Shown: positions 57,751-64,000 of the stretch, piece by piece
Numbering within the stretch: the first letter of the stretch is position 1
Layout of the letters: each line of letters opens with the position of its first letter
Assembly (NCBI GenBank): GCA_014825775.1
Contig: MVAQ01000035.1
Location: 1 to 64,000 of the forward strand
From: Krasilnikovozyma curviuscula
Lineage: Eukaryota > Basidiomycota > Tremellomycetes > Cystofilobasidiales > Mrakiaceae
Reading direction: 5' to 3'
DNA: 64,000 nt
Position numbers and translations under genes: made by a program
The notes under the pieces: generated by a model
Seen by the model: the letters and a program-made list of their open reading frames with translations, nothing else
What the model was told of the DNA's origin: nothing
Database searches by the model: none

Positions 57751-60166
57751 TCAGTCGTCACCATCAAGACCTCCGAACGCACGACTCTACAAAGAGTGAA
57801 AAAGAGACATTAGCGTTGGTCATGGAGAAATGGAACGTGCTTCAAACATACGACTTGCTTGCCCACACCTCCATTCCAGTCTTCCACTCTCCTTCTGGCA
57901 AGAACACTCACTGGAAAGATTAAAAGTTCGTCAGATAATGCTTGAAAGGCAAACACATTGCAGGTAACATGGACATACTTGTACTTCCAGATGTTCCAAC
58001 AAAACCAGATCCCAAAGACAGCGACACCGAGTCGATCAATGTTGGATACCTAAAAGAAGAAGGAATGGCACATATCAGTATCAAGTTTCAGGCTGAAATC
58101 AGAACATCAAACGTCAAGTCACATACCAGTAACCATATCGCTCTATTGTTCCTTCCAGATCATGGTCGAGCATGACCCAGCCAAGGGCTGCAACTTGAGC
58201 AAGGAAGTCTTCGCCGTGTTCATCAGTGGTCGCCAAGACATATTGGGGAACAGGTTTGCCCATCATTTTAAGTTCAGCCTTGACTTCGTCGACACGATCA
58301 GTGTAGGCGCTGAGAGGAGAGTAACAGTTGGCGTCGTGCTCGATTTTTTGTTCTTCTTCTGTCAAATCAGCACAAACATTGCCTGGGAGATGGTTGTAGC
58401 CGTTGTAGGCCGTCAGTAATCTGTATGCTCTCGGACAGCGACAGGAGACCAACTCACCAATATCACTTCGTCGAATGTGAACAGCGATGAAAGACGGAGG
58501 GTTCTTGAAAGCTGTGTCCTTTACACCGAATGCCCTTCTAAGGTAGCCCTTAGCCAGTTCCTCCAGATCACTCTGCCATCTCAAGTGTTTCCCAACAGAT
58601 TCCCAAGCTCCAACTTTACCGAGAGGACCCTTTCCTGTCCAATCGATTCGTCCGTCGCGTTCACCTTCACCCAAGTTGTATAAAAAGTCAATGTACAAAA
58701 TTTGTTCTTCCGGCAAGAGCTTGGGCGGATCAATGCTGTGATTCTTGTAGTAGTGGTGGACCTCATCCAGATGATATTCCAAGAATGGATTTGGGCGTGG
58801 TTTAAACAGGTCAATCAACCCACGGAAAGCAACAGCGTAGTAGTTCTTTTCGGGCCGGAAGGTTTGTGGTACTGGTGTGAAGTGTGCCTCTGTAGAGATC
58901 GGGAAAGAAGTTAGTCACTAGGGCGGTCAACGCAGGCGATCGAGGTAAAACTGGGCTGACTAATGTTGTAAGTGTCAAGCTGGTAACATCTCCTTCCAGC
59001 TGGAGGTGCTTGTTCTGGTGGATTATCTCCTTTCTGTGAACGAGAGAAAGTCTCAGAAAGAGTCGCGACATTTCTGCGGAGCTGTGAAAGCGTGACTGAC
59101 CGGGTAGAAGAATTCGTTGGTAATCATCCAGATGCTGAATCCTCCGATTTCTTCTTCTTTGGGATGGAACAAGTCTGTCTCATGACCAAGAAGAGGTTTA
59201 GTGTCGATTCTGCTTTTCAATTCTGACATTTGGACTATTGGGATTCCGATGGCAGCAGAAAGTCTACGAAGATCAAAGATCATGTCGAATGGGATTGAAG
59301 GTGGAATATGAGCCTCGTCATCTTGATATCTCAAGTGACGCGAAGGTGGGAATGGGAACACGATTGGAATTCGTCCGGTCAAGAGGGCCATGTGAATCAC
59401 TACAGAAGGCACGTTGAGACAGCAGAAAGGCAGAAATTTGAGAAGTCAGAAGACTTAATCAAGATCTGGGAATTGTTACTTAGGAACTCACGATTAGCTC
59501 CCATCATCACATCGTTGGCTGTGAACGGAAGCCAGAGTCAGTACCCAGGCAAAGTCGGACGACGACGGCTTCTCGACTCACTCCAGCCAGAGTGGAATCC
59601 ACTCATGATATACTTCTTATCCGGTCGTAGATTTTCTGTAACAACGCGAAAGGCATGTCAGCACATATAACAATGGACGAAAGACACCAAGGGATAGCGG
59701 ACAGCAACTTCAAAGCTGGTCGGATGTCTTGACTGACCTCTGAAATTGTCCTTCCTTCCCCAATACTTCAACGCTCCATCACTAGCATTCTGTGGTAAGT
59801 TCAGATTATCACCTCCGAACCAAGACCAAGGTGTCTTGTTGGAGCTCTTTGAGGATGCAGCTCCCTCAGTCGACAGAGGTATCCCCGTCCCATAGTTCGC
59901 GTCCAAGTGGGACGTCGGCGAGGTGACCGTGTGTCGAAAGGAAGGTTGTGATAATGAGAAGGGTAGCAAGATAACTATCAGAAGAAGACCAGCTATCGAT
60001 GCTAGACACTGCAGGGCGAGCAAAAGATCAGTTTGACACGCTTTTTCACTGGCGCTTGACTCCCATCGGGTAGACTAAAGACTCTCACCAGTCGACCTGC
60101 TGCACTTCTCCTCTGAGGTAGCTTCCCGCTGAACGAGGAACGTATAGCTTGGTATGGAGCTGACAT
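57751..60166 (-). CDS. O-fucosyltransferase-like type II membrane glycosyltransferase
   Basis: The N-terminus is short and cytosolic (MSAPYQAIRSSFSGKLPQRR). It is followed by a membrane anchor spanning an intron (CLASIAGLLLIVILLPFSLS). The luminal domain includes RENLRPDKKYIMSGFHSGWS, NDVMMGANRVIHMALLTGRI, PIVFPFPPSRHL, IVQMSELKSRID, YYAVAFRGLIDLF, the family signature FIAVHIRRSDIG (HxRRxD, GDP-fucose phosphate binding), YVLATTDEHGEDFLAQVAAL and SLGSGFVGTSGSTSMS. These match the O-FucT (peptide O-fucosyltransferase-like) superfamily common in basidiomycetes. The 3' end was assigned by a GTATGT donor with a CTAAT branch, giving a tail ending AFGGLDGDD. An unspliced end at 57810 is possible. 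About 580 aa with ten or more introns. The acceptor is unknown. An upstream in-frame ATG at 60193 is an alternative start. Confidence 0.82.
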
Positions 60167-60845
60167 TCTGACCTGTCCAGCAGCAGAAAGCAACGAAGGT
60201 GGGGGTGATTGTCGACGGGCAGTACGAAATTGAGTTTGTCCAGCGCGTGAGGACCTGGCGAGGTTTTTTGAGCCGAGTGAAGGGAAAACAGAAGGAAATT
60301 CTCAAATGAAACAGATAAGTGTAGCAACAAGATCTGTATTTCGGACGAGAAATATACCTATGTCCAAGAGGTTCAAGCGAGCCGCTTACTCGCATCGCTT
60401 CCTCTCCTTCACCTCTGGGAAACCTAAGGTCGAGCTATAGCAGCTCCTGAAGCTTCAGTACCGCTCTGTCAACTAAAATGTAACGAACAGGAAGCCAAAA
60501 CTTCATTAGAGGGGCTTTTCTTATCTCTTCTCCCCTATCGCATGCAAGCCCCCTATGTTGTCCCTTCCCTCTTCGAAGTCGAAGAATTGGTTTGCACCTG
60601 ATCCTCAGCAGTCACAAGTAATCCCAATTTCTTCCTGTTCTTGTTTTTCCACTCCTTTCGTAGTAGACCTGCCGTAGGTTGCCCTCTATTCCCTTTCGTC
60701 ATTAACAGCAATACAGGGGTGAGTCTACGTTCATCATTCGCAGCATTCAGATTTTCATCCAAGCTTACGTTGATTGTCACAATCATTGGAACTCTGCCAG
60801 TATACCTTCTTCTGTAACCTCAGCAGGCATAAACAAACACCTGTC
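60167..60845. other. Divergent promoter region
   Basis: About 680 bases lie between head-to-head genes. It is pyrimidine-rich near 60525-60580. No gene or repeat was recognised. Confidence 0.4.
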
Positions 60846-62500
60846 ATGCCCGTCAACACCTCCTCGCGCATACGACCGCCCTCCTTAAACAGACCTCTTC
60901 CAAGTCTACCCCTCTCTTCAGAAGAGCATCATAGGATATGCCCAACTCCGTATAGATCGCATAGAAGAACCAAGTCTCTCTTCGCCAGCTTCAAGAACAT
61001 ATTTTCTCCCTCGTCACCCCATCTCAGCATCGTTTCCTCCCCTAGCAGCAGCAACAGCAGCAGAACGCCATCTTCATCCACTCAACAGCCGCAGATTTTG
61101 AGACCGAACCGCCATGTTTCTACAAACGAAAACGAGATTAGGAGGAGTAGTGCTATTCCAGCCAGACTGGTCGCAGGTGCTGGCGGGATGCAAAGACCAA
61201 ATGGGCAAAGATGGAGAGGCTCTCATCGCTCTATGCGAACGCTTCCACTTTATAACCCAAATATACCGGATGGTGAAATTGTCTTGGGAAAGTGAGTCCA
61301 GTTTCTGCTAGCATCGTTCTCACTATTTCAGCCTTGACGAAAACGGACGCTATATATTCACAGGGGAATGGACGAGCGAGCTGGATCGGATGAAGACGGA
61401 ACAGTGGGTCATTCTGATAATGAGGATGAAGCCTTCTCCTTGTCTTCCCCCGATGCTAGCGGTTCGGTCGCGTTTCCCACCTCAGCATCGACTTCCATTC
61501 GCAACTCCATCGCATCGACAACAGCTACCCACGAGACTCGAGACACAACGCCTCCTCCCCACCTCACATCGCCGTGCTCATTATCAAACAACTCAAACAC
61601 AATTGAAGCAGAACAAGTGGATGGGCTTGAAATGGCACCTTCGTACGATTCGCCATCGAGACATCTCTTGTTTACATCTTCAACGCCAACTCTAGGCCAG
61701 TATGTGCAACCAACTCTGTTGATGACCGAAAACATGACATATAGAGAGGTTACTCCACCTGCAGAGGAGGTTGAAGGATCCAGAGGTAGTAGGTTCAGTG
61801 GGAGGCTCTTCGGTAACAGACGAAGCCGACTGAGGGTTCACTCAGCGGCAGCACCAGCGCTCACTCACAGCTCCAACCAGCCAACTCCCACAGCAACAGA
61901 AGGCTTCCCAATAGTTTCTTCTCAATATTCTAGAGATTTTCAAACTGCGCACGCACTCGATCAGAACCCTTCCCACAGCACTCCATTAACACCATATTCC
62001 CACCCTGATATAAGACTGCAGCTACCACCAGCACCACCCTCGCAATTTGTGGTAGACCATTCCAATAATCCTCGCCGTAGAACTTTGTCATCGCTGACAA
62101 CTACAGGCAATACTCAGCCCCTCTCGTTCTCGTCATTCGCGGCATCAACGACATCACTGCTACTCCCATTGAACCGAAACTCCATGCCGCCTCTTCGACC
62201 ACAACACGCCCTGGAAGTTCGAATGAGAAATGGAAATGTGATCTCAGCACCACTTGTTGAAAGTCTCGTCCGAACCAGTGTCAACGAGCCGAGGGGAGGG
62301 TTCTCAGTGGAACAGATGAGATGGTTATGTGAGTGAACTCACTGATTTCTACACTCTGGGGTCTGACAGAATCTGGTATGAAAATGTTAGCTTCAACTGA
62401 TAGTCTAGGAAGGTTCGGAGTTCCATACCAAACGTCTACGGTGACTGCGATGCTTCCCAACTACGACGAGGTCCCCCATGTCGAAATCGCATCTTCTTGA
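60846..62500 (+). CDS. Ser/Pro/Thr-rich protein of unknown function
   Basis: Three exons encode about 500 aa. The N-terminus is basic and Ser-rich (SHRRTKSLFASFKNIFSPSS). A small ordered core appears around the first intron (LPLYNPNIPDGEIVLGK). A long low-complexity region follows, with a basic patch (SGRLFGNRRSRLRVHS). The C-terminal segment is more conserved in appearance: ALEVRMRNGNVISAPLVESL, VEQMRWLS, and across the last intron SLGRFGVPY with AMLPNYDEVPHVEIASS. The last intron (about 62329-62389) was placed so that the C-terminal frame joins in phase. I do not recognise the family. The start is the Met of MPVNTSSRIRPP; an earlier apparent start is not an ATG. Confidence 0.7.
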
Positions 62501-62857
62501 AACAACTACCTTGCTTCTTAATTGAATCAACTCCCATATGTAGGACACAAACCTACTATCTGTAGATTATTTAGTCGCTTTAGTCGTTATTAATATTGTT
62601 GTGTATTTCGTCATTAATTGGTCTGTCGATCATTCCATTCGCCGCCAGCCACATGGCGGGTGGGCTTTTTTCTACCGAGATATCAGCACTCGACTTTCGT
62701 CTTCAGTCCATAGCGTCCATCTCTCCCCCCTCTTCCTACTCCTGCATTCTCCCCAGCCTATAGTATAGGAGAGCAGCAGCTCAACAAAAACTTGTAGGGC
62801 AAATAGCCAGCACGTTTGACCTCTCGTTTCATCCGCCTTTTTGTGTGGTTCTAGCAA
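62501..62857. other. Intergenic spacer
   Basis: About 355 bases lie between two plus-strand genes. It is AT-rich after the stop and pyrimidine-rich before the next start. No further feature was seen. Confidence 0.4.
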
Positions 62858-64000
62858 ATGAATCCATCTCTGAACCCCCAAGGTAGCACTCAACCTGTCC
62901 GTATAGCCAAGAAGGCCAAGCAGCTCTGTGATACTCTTTCACCAGGGGAAGAGGATGAGGACCTACCGAAAAAGAAGAGACGACAGAACGCGGTAAGTAG
63001 CAATACCCCTTCCCTAGTGTTTCCTGCAGGCTCTGAGTGACTGCTCGCTGACTGTTTGCTTATGGTCTCTTTATTGCATAGGCCTGTGACTCTTGCAAGG
63101 TTTGTACACGTATCAGTAATTCTTAGTCGGTTTCCTGACATTATCTACACGTCTGCAGTTGAGACGAGTGAAATGCGACCTGGCAGAGAAATCCGCTGGA
63201 GAATCATGTACTCAATGCACTAGGAAAGGTTGGTACCAAAGTCTGCTGCCCTCCGTCACTAAATAAGTGAAGCTGTTTCCCGATGTAATCTTACGCAGAT
63301 CTGAAATGCACGACTCTCGCGTTGGCCAACTCTAAACCTCCTAGAAGATCTGGGCCAGTGATAGAGCTTGCTCGACAGCTGCACGGAGGAAGCTTATCCC
63401 AGCGTTTGGCTCCCAGTTCCCAGGCAATTTTGTCGGAAGCCAATCCGTCGGAGGGTATAAACAGTGAAGACTGGTACGAAAACACAGCCAGACGATCTTT
63501 GACTAGATACGGAGTAAATCAGAGGATGGCTGATAGAGTTCTACGATGCTCTCTCGAACGCGAGTTGATCAACGTCGTAAGTAATTGCCCCTTCTATTGG
63601 ATATTGCATTTACACGATCGCCTGACTTAGTGACTGATCAATCCACCTACAGTTCTTCACCACTGCCCACTACTCGGTCGGTGTCATGGATCCGATTGGA
63701 TGTGAGACATGAGCCTCCCTCCGTTCTGATCAAGTCACTAATGATGCCTCTCCAATATCACACATTGAACCTAGTCCATAGAGAATTCAACGATGCTCTT
63801 CAGTGTGTCGACAACATGAGCTATGAGTCAGAGGTCCTATGTGTCATCCTCCAGGCATTGGGTGCTCGATATTCTGGACATTCGTTCATCTTAGGTAACA
63901 AACCAATCGATCACTGCGACGCAGGTCTTCAACGAGAGTCAATTTGCCAACTTCTTCTGGAGAAAGCAACAAAGATGTTCGACGAACGTGGAATGATGAG
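62858..64000 (+). CDS. Zn(II)2Cys6 fungal transcription factor, 3' end outside the window
   Basis: This DNA-binding regulator is specific to fungi. The first exon (MNPSLNPQGSTQP) includes a basic stretch (KKKRRQNA) that leads, across three very small exons, into the binuclear zinc cluster: ACDSCK, LRRVKCDLAEKSAGESCTQC and TRK-DLKCTT. All six Cys are present with normal spacing. After it come KPPRRSGPVIELARQL and TARRSLTRYGVNQRMADRVL. Then follows the start of a middle homology region (FFTTAHYSVGVMDPIG, LCVILQALGARYSGHSF, LLLEKATKMFDERGMM), which is still open at the window end. The target genes cannot be inferred. The cluster being split by two introns within about 200 bp is noteworthy. Confidence 0.9.

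Noticed and set aside
1..64000. Bacterial-type features, CRISPR arrays, transposons, or a biosynthetic gene cluster
   Set aside because: Intron-rich eukaryotic genes throughout; no regularly spaced repeats, transposase or reverse-transcriptase motifs, terminal inverted repeats, or co-located pathway genes were seen by eye.

Overview
The window is nuclear DNA of a filamentous or yeast-like fungus, most likely a basidiomycete of the Tremellomycetes (Cryptococcus/Kwoniella/Tremella group). The evidence is indirect. Nearly every gene is split by many short introns of about 45-90 nt with GTAAGT/GTGAGT donors, CTAAC/CTAAT-type branch sites and YAG acceptors. Genes are closely packed on both strands with 100-700 bp gaps. 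Exons are rich in Ser/Pro, and a canonical U6 snRNA and an intron-containing tRNA-Phe are present. The taxonomic placement is inference; no marker gene was compared. All coding spans below run from start to stop codon and include introns.

Left third (1-24 kb): a minus-strand gene cut by the edge; an SDR polyol/sugar-type dehydrogenase; an unrecognised protein of about 900 aa; an Old Yellow Enzyme flavin reductase; tRNA-Phe(GAA); a large coiled-coil/Ser-rich protein; an ORC6-like replication protein; a Lag1-type ceramide synthase; a GT71 mannosyltransferase; a mitochondrial MsrB methionine sulfoxide reductase; and an unusual cytidine-deaminase-fold protein.

Middle (24-44 kb): mainly housekeeping genes. 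These are a p24 cargo receptor, a Nop8-like RRM ribosome-biogenesis factor carrying two LRLRGG motifs, an ING/PHD chromatin reader, RNA polymerase I/III subunit AC19, complex III core protein QCR2 with an unusually long intron, a MAPEG membrane protein, an animal-type (ACAA2-like) 3-ketoacyl-CoA thiolase with a GC-AG intron, the ERAD ubiquitin ligase HRD1, and TFIID subunit TAF1.

Right third (44-64 kb): a large Ser/Thr kinase, a seven-span membrane protein of GPCR-like layout, a four-span tetraspanin-like protein, a SYLF-domain (Ysc84-type) protein, a DNAJC17/Cwf23-like J-protein, U6 snRNA, an O-fucosyltransferase-like type II membrane protein, a Ser/Pro-rich orphan, and a Zn(II)2Cys6 transcription factor cut by the right edge.

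The genes do not form an obvious pathway cluster, and no transposon, CRISPR or virus-like element was seen. Secretory-pathway genes (p24, HRD1, GT71, O-FucT-like, ceramide synthase) and nuclear RNA/transcription genes (TAF1, ING, AC19, U6, J-protein, Nop8) are frequent but interspersed. The items I consider most worth a second look are the U6 gene with its 3' hairpin and upstream repeat, the LRLRGG pair, the insert-bearing deaminase, the orphan 7TM protein and the 482-nt QCR2 intron.
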